In this document: piece after piece, positions 18,413 to 25,829 of the stretch
Layout: the number at the start of each line of letters is the position of its first letter
Numbering within the stretch: position 1 is the first letter of the stretch
Source: Anaerolineae bacterium
GTDB taxonomy: Bacteria > Chloroflexota > Anaerolineae > Aggregatilineales > Aggregatilineaceae
Assembly: GCA_016930015.1 (NCBI GenBank)
Contig: JAFGHR010000038.1
Coordinates: 16,405 to 80,404, forward strand
Length of the DNA stretch: 64,000 bases
Direction: 5' to 3'
Made by a program: the position numbers and the translations under genes
Notes under the pieces: generated by a model
The model's database searches: none
Seen by the model: the letters and a program-made list of their open reading frames with translations, nothing else
What the model was told of the DNA's origin: nothing

Positions 18413-19141
18413 ATGGTTATGATCCCGGTTGACAAGCCCGGTCCTGATTTAACCATTTCGGAAGTTTTGGGAGGCAATCAAGACGACCTGGACGATTTGT
18501 TATCGATCCATCAGGAATTATTCCCGCAATATCTGTACTACCAGCCGTTTATGCGTGAGCGCGCCACAAAACCACCCGGCGCCGATCCCAGATTTGTCGA
18601 ACACTGGTGGCTGTTACGCGTCGATGGGCAAGCCGCCGCTATCCGGTTTTTTAAGTACATTCCCGCTCGCGACTGTGGTTTTGCGCTGGCGATTGGTGTT
18701 CTTCCAGCGTTTCGCGCGCTGACCTTTGGACGCTACCTTCGTTTTTCTCATGCCATTCTGATCGGCAGCATGAACCAGCTAAAGGCCGATGCCCAGGCCG
18801 CCGGGCGCCCGATGCCGGTTGGCATGGGCACCGAGATCGAGCATTATTTGCTGTGGCGTTATTATACTGAGTATGGTTATGTCAAGCTGCCGGTGGATTA
18901 CCGGGAACCTTCGTTTTCGCAGGAAGCGGAAGTGTATATCGAACAAAACGACAAAAAAGAACTCCAGTTTCGCCAAATCGAGTTGGGCATCTTGCCGTGT
19001 AACCATGCCCATTTTAATCCAAACGACAGCGAGATGCTCAAAAATGTGATCTTCGCCCTGCTGGTTGATCACTACGAATTACCGGAAGATCATTGGGTCA
19101 TACGTCACGCGCTGAAATCACGATCGGCAGCGTTGACATAA
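18413..19141 (+). CDS. GNAT-like acyltransferase
   Basis: 243 aa from the ATG at 18413. A second ATG at 18419 is also well placed after GGGAGG. The track start (18314) would overlap the C39-like gene and lacks a ribosome site. The core LAIGVLPAFRALTFGRYLRFSHAI resembles the beta4/alpha3 acetyl-CoA loop of GNAT enzymes, although the usual Q/RxxGxG/A is degraded to FRALTFGR. The later YYTEYGYVKLPVDYR resembles the beta6-beta7 end of the fold. The acceptor is unknown. It could also be a GNAT fold that has lost catalysis. Its place in the cluster suggests work with the neighbouring C39-like and sensor proteins. Confidence 0.6.
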   Translation: MVMIPVDKPGPDLTISEVLGGNQDDLDDLLSIHQELFPQYLYYQPFMRERATKPPGADPRFVEHWWLLRVDGQAAAIRFFKYIPARDCGFALAIGVLPAFRALTFGRYLRFSHAILIGSMNQLKADAQAAGRPMPVGMGTEIEHYLLWRYYTEYGYVKLPVDYREPSFSQEAEVYIEQNDKKELQFRQIELGILPCNHAHFNPNDSEMLKNVIFALLVDHYELPEDHWVIRHALKSRSAALT

Positions 19142-19158
19142 CTGAGGGAAGAGGAAAA

Positions 19159-20325
19159 ATGCAAGGGACAACAATTACTCCAAACCCTCCAGTCCAACCG
19201 CGCAAGCAGCATATGTTTATCAGCCTGCGTCTTAAGTTGCTGGTCGGGTTTCTCCTGCTGTTTGGCGTCGTACTCGGCGCTTCATACTACTGGTTCCACA
19301 CATTTTCGGATGATCTGGTGCGGCACCGCTTTTATGACTTCACAACGGATGCCGCCATGGACCGCCTAGCGGATGACCTGTCAACGGTGTTGGAAGGCAT
19401 CGCGGGGCAAATTGATGGGGACGAATTCCAGGCCCTTATCGAAGAAGGCGTCGTGCGTGAGGATGGTTACACCGACGATGAACGGTATTGGACACAAGCC
19501 GCCCTGTTATACCAGCAGCGCACGATCGATCCTCGCTCGCGTCTGTACACGTTTGTGGCCGGTGATGGTCCTAACACAGTCAAGTTCATCGGGAGTTCAG
19601 GAGCCCTGTTAGACCCGCCTGGCGGTGTCACGTTTGGCCAGGAAATAGCGTTCAGCCCGGCAGACGCAGCCGTGATCCTGGACGGGCTGAAAAAAACCAC
19701 CCTGTATCTCATACCGTATGAGGACGAATTCGGGCGCTGGATATCGGGTTATACGCCAATCACCAATGCAGCCGGTGACAAGGTCGGCGCGCTGGGCATC
19801 GACATCCGCGCTGAATACGTGGCCCAGGTGCAGGAAAGCCTGGAAAAACGCATCGTTGAGGATGTAAAGGAAAAAGTCGAACAGGGTATTATCGTGGCGA
19901 GCGGCATTACGGCTATCCTGGTGATCATCTCGGTCTATGCGATATCCGGCTTGCTCACCCGGCCTGTCATCGCGCTGACTCGCACGGCAGCCCGCATCGG
20001 TGAAGGGGATTACGAACAAGACCTGTCGTACCTGACAGGTGTGCGTTTCCCCGATGAGATCGGCGCGTTGGCCCAGGTCTTTGAAATCATGGTGGGCAAG
20101 GTGCACCAACGTGAGCAAAAACTCAAGCAGCAAGTGAGTGAGCTGCAAATCATCATCGACGAAAGCAAACGCCAGAGCCAGGTCGAAGAAATCGTCGAGT
20201 CGGACTTCTTCCGCGAGCTTCAGCAAAAAGCAAAAATGATGCGGGACGGTTTTACCAGCCGCCAGGCACCAGAAGAACTACCCTCCCCGGCAGACGATGC
20301 GCCGGGTGAAAATCCCGAAGCGTAA
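19159..20325 (+). CDS. Membrane sensor: CACHE-like domain + HAMP + coiled coil, no output domain
   Basis: 388 aa from the ATG at 19159, which has GGAAGAGG upstream. The track start at 19093 lies inside the previous gene. TM1 (about 23-45) is followed by an extracytoplasmic CACHE-like domain (about 46-240; YLIPYEDEFGRWISGYTPI and GALGIDIRAEY are typical), TM2 (about 248-270) and HAMP (about 271-330). A short coiled coil ends in EIVESDFFRELQQKAKMM. In my recollection that last motif resembles the linker in front of class III adenylate cyclase domains, but here the protein stops in a Pro/Asp-rich tail. It may signal through a partner protein. Last gene of the 16325-20325 cluster, directly before a strong terminator. 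Confidence 0.82.
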   Translation: MQGTTITPNPPVQPRKQHMFISLRLKLLVGFLLLFGVVLGASYYWFHTFSDDLVRHRFYDFTTDAAMDRLADDLSTVLEGIAGQIDGDEFQALIEEGVVREDGYTDDERYWTQAALLYQQRTIDPRSRLYTFVAGDGPNTVKFIGSSGALLDPPGGVTFGQEIAFSPADAAVILDGLKKTTLYLIPYEDEFGRWISGYTPITNAAGDKVGALGIDIRAEYVAQVQESLEKRIVEDVKEKVEQGIIVASGITAILVIISVYAISGLLTRPVIALTRTAARIGEGDYEQDLSYLTGVRFPDEIGALAQVFEIMVGKVHQREQKLKQQVSELQIIIDESKRQSQVEEIVESDFFRELQQKAKMMRDGFTSRQAPEELPSPADDAPGENPEA

Positions 20326-20360
20326 CACACCACTGCCCGCCGTTTTTGCCAGCATCATTA

Positions 20361-20398
20361 ACCGGGGCAGCCTGATGATCGGGCGGCCCCGGTTTTTC
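20361..20398 (+). terminator. Strong intrinsic terminator after the four-gene cluster
   Basis: ACCGGGGC (20361-20368) pairs perfectly with GCCCCGGT (20386-20393), and the stem runs into five T residues. It sits 35 bases past the HAMP sensor stop codon and closes the 16325-20325 cluster. Confidence 0.87.
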
Positions 20399-20564
20399 CT
20401 GGTCGGCGACAAAACAACAGCAGGAACAACCAAATACACGCTGGTTTTCTTATACATTTTTTATGCCATGTTGAGGGGAATCTAACACCGGTCTGTTATT
20501 TCAATATCGAGGAAAAAGCGTCAAAATCGTACTATCTTACACAATCCATTGAGGAATACCGATT

Positions 20565-22439
20565 ATGGCTGATACCAGTTCAGAAACCTATTCGTTTCAA
20601 GCTGAAATCCAACAACTGTTAAATATCCTGGTCCATTCGTTGTATACCAACCGCGAGATATTCCTCCGCGAGTTAATCTCGAACGCATCAGATGCCCTGC
20701 ACCGCTTGCAGTTCGAAATGCTGACCCGCTCGGACGTGCTCGATGCCGATGTCGAATTAGGTGTTCACATCCACGCCGACAAAGACACGGGCACGCTGAC
20801 TATTACCGATACTGGAATCGGGATGAACCGGGATGAGTTGATCCAGAATCTAGGCACCATTGCGCAGTCGGGAGCCGCGAGTTTTTTACAGCGCCTGCAA
20901 GAAACACAGGATGTGCCTGCATTAGACGTGATCGGCCAGTTTGGGGTCGGGTTCTATTCGGTGTTTATGGTGGCCGACAAAGTGACCGTTACGTCCCGCT
21001 CATTTCGTCCGGATGACGAGGGCTGGGCCTGGATGTCGGACGGCAGCAGCACGTATCACATTCAACCGGACGACAAAACAACACGCGGAACAACCATTAC
21101 GATCAGCCTCAAAGAAGACGCTCACGAATTCCTGGAACCGTACCGTCTGCGCCAGATCGTCAAGAAACATTCCGACTTTATCGCGTTCCCGATCACCATC
21201 GGCGATGAAGTCGCCAACCAGCAAACGGCTATCTGGCGGCGGCCCGCACGTGATGTGCCGGACGATGATTACAACGCCTTCTACAAACAGCTTACGCTCG
21301 ATTTCCACGATCCCCTGCTGCACCTGCACATTGCCTCAGATGCGCCGGTTCAATTTTATAGTGTGTTGTTTATCCCTGAAAAAGCCGACCGCGGCATATT
21401 GAGCCTGCGGACCGACCACGGCCTGAAGCTCTACGCGCGAAAAGTGCTCATTCAGGACTATAACAAGGATTTTTTGCCGAACTATCTACGCTTTATGGAT
21501 GGCGTGGTGGATTCGGAAGACCTGCCGCTGAACGTAGCCCGCGAGTCGATCCAGACCACACGCACGATTAAACGCATCGGCATGTCGATCAAGGGCAAAA
21601 TCCTGGGGGAACTGGAACGTCTCGCCAATGACGAACCGGACCGGTATCTGGCATTCTGGCAGGAATTCGGCGTGTTTGTTAAGGAAGGGATCGCCACCGA
21701 AGCAGGCGACGCCGAGCGGCTTTCGCACCTGCTGCGCTTCCACTCGTCGCTGAGCGATGGCGAGACACCGACCGTAGCGCTCAACGATTACGTATCGCGC
21801 ATGAAGGACGACCAGGAGCATATTTATTATGTGCTGGCCGACAATGTGCGGTCGGCGGCTCACAGCCCGCACCTGGACACGTTCCACGCACGGGACTACG
21901 AAGTGTTATATCTGACGGATACGGTTGACAGCTTTTTGCTGATGAACCTGTCCGAATACGATAACAAACCGCTGCGCAACGTGGATGATGCCGGGCTGGA
22001 ACTGCCAGACATCGAGCCGGGCGACGAGTCTGCCGCGCCGAGGTTGGAGGAGGAACCGTTTGAAGCCGTGCGCCGACGGTTCGCGGACGTATTGGGTGAG
22101 CGCGTAACCGGGGTGCGCGAATCGCATATGCTCACCGAAAACCCGGTCCGGCTGGTGACGCCCGAAGGTCAGCTTGATCGTAATGTGCAGCGCGTCTACC
22201 GCATGCTGGATCAGGATTTTGAAGTGCCGAAAAAAAACCTCGAACTCAACCGCCGCCACCCGTTGATTCACAATTTGTCGGTTTTGTTACAAACCGATGC
22301 GGAAGCCGAGATCATCGACCAGACCATTGAGCAGTTATATGAAAACGCGCTGCTGGTGGACGGCATCCATCCCAACCCCGCCGCGATGGTCGCCCGCATC
22401 CACAAACTGATGGAACTGGCTACCCGGCGCTCGGAATGA
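20565..22439 (+). CDS. htpG: Molecular chaperone HtpG (bacterial Hsp90)
   Basis: 624 aa, full length for HtpG. The N-terminal GHKL ATPase motifs are all present: LRELISNASDALHRL (about 38), DTGIGM (about 85) and GQFGVGFYSVF (about 126). The middle domain carries NVARESIQTTRTIKRI and the C-terminal dimerisation domain is complete. Hsp90 acts as an ATP-dependent dimeric clamp on late folding intermediates in the cytosol. The start has GAGGAA 10 bases upstream. No CIRCE element was seen in the 240-base upstream region, so heat control, if any, is by another route. It stands alone between a terminator and a long noncoding stretch. Confidence 0.98.
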   Translation: MADTSSETYSFQAEIQQLLNILVHSLYTNREIFLRELISNASDALHRLQFEMLTRSDVLDADVELGVHIHADKDTGTLTITDTGIGMNRDELIQNLGTIAQSGAASFLQRLQETQDVPALDVIGQFGVGFYSVFMVADKVTVTSRSFRPDDEGWAWMSDGSSTYHIQPDDKTTRGTTITISLKEDAHEFLEPYRLRQIVKKHSDFIAFPITIGDEVANQQTAIWRRPARDVPDDDYNAFYKQLTLDFHDPLLHLHIASDAPVQFYSVLFIPEKADRGILSLRTDHGLKLYARKVLIQDYNKDFLPNYLRFMDGVVDSEDLPLNVARESIQTTRTIKRIGMSIKGKILGELERLANDEPDRYLAFWQEFGVFVKEGIATEAGDAERLSHLLRFHSSLSDGETPTVALNDYVSRMKDDQEHIYYVLADNVRSAAHSPHLDTFHARDYEVLYLTDTVDSFLLMNLSEYDNKPLRNVDDAGLELPDIEPGDESAAPRLEEEPFEAVRRRFADVLGERVTGVRESHMLTENPVRLVTPEGQLDRNVQRVYRMLDQDFEVPKKNLELNRRHPLIHNLSVLLQTDAEAEIIDQTIEQLYENALLVDGIHPNPAAMVARIHKLMELATRRSE

Positions 22440-22623
22440 GTGTAAGGCTTCGCCAAGATAATAATTACCCCAATCCCCGCGCGAGCAAGTTCGCGTTACC
22501 CCTTCCCTTAGGGTTTTCAGGGGCGGACGGGTGGCTGGGAAATTGAAGAGCACCTTAACAATCGTAAAGTCATGACATGGTGTTATTCTCAAAGGGTGCT
22601 TAAGCCCAAAGGAGAAAAACACC
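22440..22623. other. Noncoding stretch with small hairpins after htpG
   Basis: First part of a 720-base region without a convincing gene. It holds CGCGA/TCGCG (22480-22495) and AGCACC/GGTGCT (22549-22600). The second ends just before a perfect Shine-Dalgarno (AAAGGAG) that opens the small ORF at 22624. No terminator with a T-run was seen for htpG. Confidence 0.35.
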
Positions 22624-22830
22624 ATGTCGATCTCATTGTACACGCGGATCGCGGCTGAGTTGAATCGCTACCTGGCCCCTCGCATAGACGCAAGCAGTCG
22701 GGAGCGTTTTCGATCCGCCGCACCCGGCTGTTGTTTCAGGCGCCCCATAGATTCATACCAAAAATACATTGGATATTCCGTTAAAAAACATAAGAGGACG
22801 CATAGAAATACTGCGCCAGCCAGACGCTAA
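22624..22830 (+). pseudogene. Short ORF with good ribosome site; possible transposase N-terminal remnant
   Basis: 68 codons opened by an ideal ribosome site (AAAGGAGAAAAACACC before ATG). The first 35 residues (TRIAAELNRYLAPRIDASSR) look like real protein and faintly resemble the N-terminus of IS4-type transposases found in related bacteria. After about codon 36 the sequence turns into low-quality basic sequence (KKHKRTHRNTAPARR). It runs into the start of the 22824-23063 repeat, as if a gene had been cut off. No transposase catalytic motif is present. It may instead be a genuine small protein or chance. Confidence 0.3.
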
Positions 22831-23063
22831 GACGGGGTAATCGCTTCAAAATCGAAAAACTCCCCTCCTCGCTGCGCTCGTGCCCCCTCCCCGGCCAAGC
22901 CATGGAGGGGACAAAACACCGACTCGCGCGCTGGAAAAGTCCCCCGTCCGCTTGTTTGGACGGGGCGCCGTCCAGCTTGGCCGGACGGGGGATTAGGGGG
23001 AAGGCGTTGCACAAGACACCCAACCGCCCATTTGAAGCGATAGCCCTGAACGCTAAGACGGGG
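22824..23063. repeat. MITE-like noncoding element: direct repeats flanking inverted repeats and GC-rich hairpins
   Basis: ACGCTAAGACGGGG occurs at 22824-22837 and again at 23050-23063 (14 identical bases, direct). Just inside lie near-perfect inverted repeats ATCGCTTCAAAAT (22840) and ATTTGAAGCGAT (23030-23041). Between them are two stacked hairpins, CCCCGTCC/GGACGGGG (22942-22965) and CCGTCC/GGACGG (22968-22988). The short ORFs listed here read through C-rich repeat sequence and look spurious. The layout suggests a small mobile or REP/MITE-like element. Copy number elsewhere is unknown. Confidence 0.55.
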
Positions 23064-23069
23064 CGGTTA

Positions 23070-23097
23070 TTGCACCGGGTTCCACTTAGGGTATAAT
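23070..23097 (+). promoter_or_regulatory. Candidate promoter of the MBL-fold gene
   Basis: TTGCAC (23070-23075), a 16-base spacer and a perfect TATAAT (23092-23097), giving a leader of about 55 bases to the ATG at 23160. It begins 6 bases after the right direct repeat of the 22824-23063 element, so that element may influence it. Confidence 0.5.
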
Positions 23098-23159
23098 CTT
23101 ATAACTTACTGAACGGCAGGAAGTGTGGTACAGAGAGTGAGTACAGGACAGTTTTTCCT

Positions 23160-23798
23160 ATGGATATAATCTGGTACGGTCATAGCTGTTTTCGCGTATC
23201 CGAACGGGGCCGCGCGTCGGTCGTAACCGATCCGTTCGGTGAAAACCTCGGCTACGAAGTTCCTCGCCTCAAAGCGGACATTGTTACCATCAGTCATGAT
23301 GCCCCCGGACACAATTATGTCGCCGGGGTAAAGGGTTATGAGCGCGTAATCGAAGATCCAGGAGAATACGAGATCGGGGGCGTGTTCATTATCGGGGTGG
23401 CGACCTACGACCGCACGCAAGAAAATCCACGTCGTAATGTCGTGTATGTGCTGGATTATGAGGGGTTGACGGTCACGCACCTGGGGGATTTGGACCATGT
23501 GCCAAATCAATCTATGATCGATGCATTAGGCTCGATTGACATCGCACTGGTACCCGTTGGTGACGGGGGAGCGCTCGGTTCCAGTCAGGCAGCCGAAGTT
23601 GTCAGCTTGCTTGAACCACGGATAGTTATCCCGATGCATTATCGCACTCCGGCTTTGCGCGGCCTGGAACTGGACCCGGTTGATCGGTTTCTCAAAGAAA
23701 TGGGCGTCAGCACAATCGAAGAAGAAGACATACTGCGGGTTTCATCAACCAGCATGCCTGAACAAACACAGGTCGTGGTGTTAAACTACGAGCACTGA
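23160..23798 (+). CDS. MBL-fold (UlaG-like) protein with degenerate metal-binding motif
   Basis: 212 aa, usual size for Lactamase_B_3/UlaG-like proteins. WYGHSCFRVS near the start and IPMHYRTP near the end are typical. The central HxHxDH motif reads SHDAPGHN. The second His is Ala and the Asp is Gly, while the first and last His remain (checked codon by codon). HLGDLDHVP supplies a later ligand region. Metal binding may be weaker or changed, so hydrolase activity is uncertain, although the fold is clear. It is cytosolic, has its own likely promoter, and is 70 bases ahead of the small gene at 23869. Confidence 0.85.
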   Translation: MDIIWYGHSCFRVSERGRASVVTDPFGENLGYEVPRLKADIVTISHDAPGHNYVAGVKGYERVIEDPGEYEIGGVFIIGVATYDRTQENPRRNVVYVLDYEGLTVTHLGDLDHVPNQSMIDALGSIDIALVPVGDGGALGSSQAAEVVSLLEPRIVIPMHYRTPALRGLELDPVDRFLKEMGVSTIEEEDILRVSSTSMPEQTQVVVLNYEH

Positions 23799-23868
23799 GT
23801 CAGGCGCATGGATTAAATGAGCGGTTGTTTTTTATGGCGGGTGGTGGGCGAGAGGAACAAACACAAGG

Positions 23869-24168
23869 ATGATCAAGCTGTTGCTGAGTTGGGATATCAA
23901 ACCCGGTCGTGATCAGGAATATTTCGAATTCATGGTTCGCGAATTCGCTCCAGGCATCACACGCATGGGGTTAACCCCAACCGAAGCGTGGTTCGCGCTG
24001 TACGGCGACTGCCCGCAGATTCTCATGGAAGGGATCGCCGACGATCTCGATACCGTGCGCGGCCTGTTAAACAGCGAGGAATGGTCCACACTGCACGGCA
24101 AACTGTTGGGTTATGTTGATAATTACAGCCAGAAGATTGTCCGTGCTAACGCTGGCTTCCAGATATAA
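23869..24168 (+). CDS. Small conserved-looking protein, possible dimeric alpha-beta barrel
   Basis: 99 aa, family not recognised with confidence. The pattern (beta MIKLLLSWDIKPG, helix DQEYFEFMVREFAPGI, beta, helix DDLDTVRGLLNSEEW) resembles ferredoxin-like dimeric alpha-beta barrel proteins such as ABM-type monooxygenases. No catalytic residue can be named. There is no signal peptide or membrane segment. It follows the MBL-fold gene on the same strand and is closed by a strong bidirectional terminator, so the two are probably one transcript. Confidence 0.72.
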   Translation: MIKLLLSWDIKPGRDQEYFEFMVREFAPGITRMGLTPTEAWFALYGDCPQILMEGIADDLDTVRGLLNSEEWSTLHGKLLGYVDNYSQKIVRANAGFQI

Positions 24169-24190
24169 CAGCAGCGAGCACCACCAACCC

Positions 24191-24223
24191 AAAAGGCAAC
24201 CTGATCATGCGGTTGCCTTTTTT
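24191..24223. terminator. Strong bidirectional terminator between convergent genes
   Basis: AAAAGGCAACC pairs perfectly with GGTTGCCTTTT around TGATCATGC, with a T-run on the plus strand and a shorter one on the minus strand. It serves both the 23869-24168 gene and the fmdB-like gene running toward it. Confidence 0.9.
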
Positions 24224-24255
24224 AATTGGGTAATTGATCCGAAGTCACCGGGCGA

Positions 24256-24570
24256 TCACTCTTTTTTCGCCGGGCTGGAGTCAGATGAGGAAGCAGCTTT
24301 AGGCGATGTATCGGGTTTTGCGGCCTTATCGCCCTTGTCGGGTTTGTCGTCCGATTCAGCTTCTTTCTTGGGAGAAACTGCCAGGTTATTTTTACCCCTG
24401 CTATCCTTCACATACCAACCCGATCCTTTGAATACGATTCCTACAGGCTGTGGCACCCGGTGAGTATACCCTCCGCACTCCGGACATTCAGCGATGGGAT
24501 CATCGGCGAACTTCTGGCGGGCATCAAAACGTACACCACATTCTTCACATTCGTAGGTATAGATTGGCAT
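24256..24570 (-). CDS. FmdB-family zinc ribbon protein
   Basis: 104 aa. The first 45 residues are the FmdB-type zinc ribbon, with MPIYTYECEECG followed by AECPECGG, two CxxC knuckles that should hold one zinc. Next is the usual GSGWYVKDSRGK segment. The rest is a disordered Lys/Asp/Ser-rich tail (DKPDKGDKAAKPD). The family was named from formamidase operons, but most members have no proven function and are likely small regulatory or nucleic-acid-associated proteins. GAGGTGA lies 7 bases before the ATG and a candidate promoter sits upstream. It is a single gene, same strand as the recombinase that precedes it. Confidence 0.9.
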   Translation of the reverse strand: MPIYTYECEECGVRFDARQKFADDPIAECPECGGYTHRVPQPVGIVFKGSGWYVKDSRGKNNLAVSPKKEAESDDKPDKGDKAAKPDTSPKAASSSDSSPAKKE

Positions 24571-24604
24571 AACACGTCACCTCGACATTTCCTTCCAACG
24601 TTAT

Positions 24605-24633
24605 AGTATAAAGGAATTCATGCCCGGCGTAAA
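24605..24633 (-). promoter_or_regulatory. Candidate sigma-70-type promoter for the FmdB-family gene
   Basis: On the minus strand TTTACG, a 17-base spacer and TATACT, with about 30 bases from the expected start site to the ATG at 24570. It lies in the 107-base gap after the recombinase stop codon. Confidence 0.5.
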
Positions 24634-24677
24634 GGAATTTTGAGTAAAAAATACACAAGAAATTACAGCTTTTTATA

Positions 24678-25688
24678 CTATTCAAGTCCCAACAAATCGG
24701 CCATCAACACCGCGCCTTCGTTTTCCTGTGGCAGTTTGCTCAAGTACCGCTCCGTGATAGCCACATTCGAGTGGCGCAGCAGGCGGCTGATCACGTCAAT
24801 GGATACCCCTGTGTGCTGAAGCGCGCCAGCGATACTGCGCCGGAGATCGTGAGGGGCCACATTGCCCAAACCGGCATGTTCGGCTGCCCCGCTCACAATC
24901 CGCCACAGCGCATCCGCTGTCAGGCCGCTGTCCGCAATACGCCCGCCCTTCCAAATACGCCGGATCAGGGCGCTGTCGAGAGCCGGATCGAACAGATCGG
25001 ACCAATCTTGCAGCGACTGCACTACGTTTGACGGAATATCGACATACACCGCCTTGCTGCCTTTACCATGAACGAACATAACGGGACGGCCATTTTGTGT
25101 TCCGAGATCGCTCCACCGGGCACCGGCCAATTCTTCACGGCGGAGCGCCATCGTGCACAACATGCCCATAATAACCCGGTTGCGGACGCGCTGGGTGGGT
25201 GTAGTGGCAATCGCTTCACCGGAGATCATTAATATTTTGAGCTGCTCTGGTGCCAACCACCGCCCCGGACGCTGCCCATCTTCGGCACGGGGGATACGGA
25301 CATTACCCATCGCCGCGCTCGTGTAATCGTCCAATAACCCGGCTTCGGCCAGCAGACTGGATAGGGTCACAATCGCCGCGCGCGCCTGGTTTAACGCCTG
25401 TTTCCCCTGGCCTTCATTGGCCAGATGCCCCAGCCATGCACGCAAATGGGGGGCCGTCATGATCGGCAGCAGGAGGGGCAGCGGCAGGGCATGCATACGC
25501 TGCGTGCGCGCTTTGCCAAACGTTAGTAATAACCCGGCACCGTCAGCCAAAAACCGATCGACCCACCGGGTATAAGCACGCCGGGTATGCTGGCTGCTGG
25601 CGCGGCCCATTAACACCTTTGCGTAGTCAAACGTAGCTTCGGTCGGGATTTCAAGACGGGTGTTCAATGGCTGAAGCTGGTTGTTCAT
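24678..25688 (-). CDS. Tyrosine recombinase / phage-type integrase
   Basis: 336 aa. An N-terminal SAM-like core-binding domain (about 20-125) precedes the catalytic domain. Catalytic residues are visible: Arg in ALRREELAGARW (about 181), Lys in VHGKGSKA, HxxR in PHDLRRSIAG (about 281), His in LLRHSNVAI (about 303) and the nucleophile Tyr in TERYLSKL (about 312). GGAG stands 8 bases before the ATG. Such enzymes perform site-specific strand exchange. No integron array, phage genes, excisionase or tRNA attachment site is nearby, so it may be a XerC/D-like housekeeping enzyme or a remnant of an integrated element. The set looks catalytically complete. Confidence 0.92.
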   Translation of the reverse strand: MNNQLQPLNTRLEIPTEATFDYAKVLMGRASSQHTRRAYTRWVDRFLADGAGLLLTFGKARTQRMHALPLPLLLPIMTAPHLRAWLGHLANEGQGKQALNQARAAIVTLSSLLAEAGLLDDYTSAAMGNVRIPRAEDGQRPGRWLAPEQLKILMISGEAIATTPTQRVRNRVIMGMLCTMALRREELAGARWSDLGTQNGRPVMFVHGKGSKAVYVDIPSNVVQSLQDWSDLFDPALDSALIRRIWKGGRIADSGLTADALWRIVSGAAEHAGLGNVAPHDLRRSIAGALQHTGVSIDVISRLLRHSNVAITERYLSKLPQENEGAVLMADLLGLE

Positions 25689-25829
25689 ACACTATCTCCG
25701 GTACCGGGTTGCAGATGGTCGGGTAACTGCTGCATTTATCTATCATAACACATACCCCAACGGTATCGCGCCGCACACTTTTAGACTATAGTTTGACCAG
25801 ACAATACGTATGTTTGCACGAGAAACACG

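Noticed and set aside
22781-23096. Three short ORFs in the C-rich stretch after htpG
   Set aside because: They read through the hairpins and repeats of the 22824-23063 element in different frames, none with start signals.
24678-25688. Integron or prophage
   Set aside because: Only the recombinase is present, with no cassette array, attC-like sites, phage structural genes or flanking tRNA seen.
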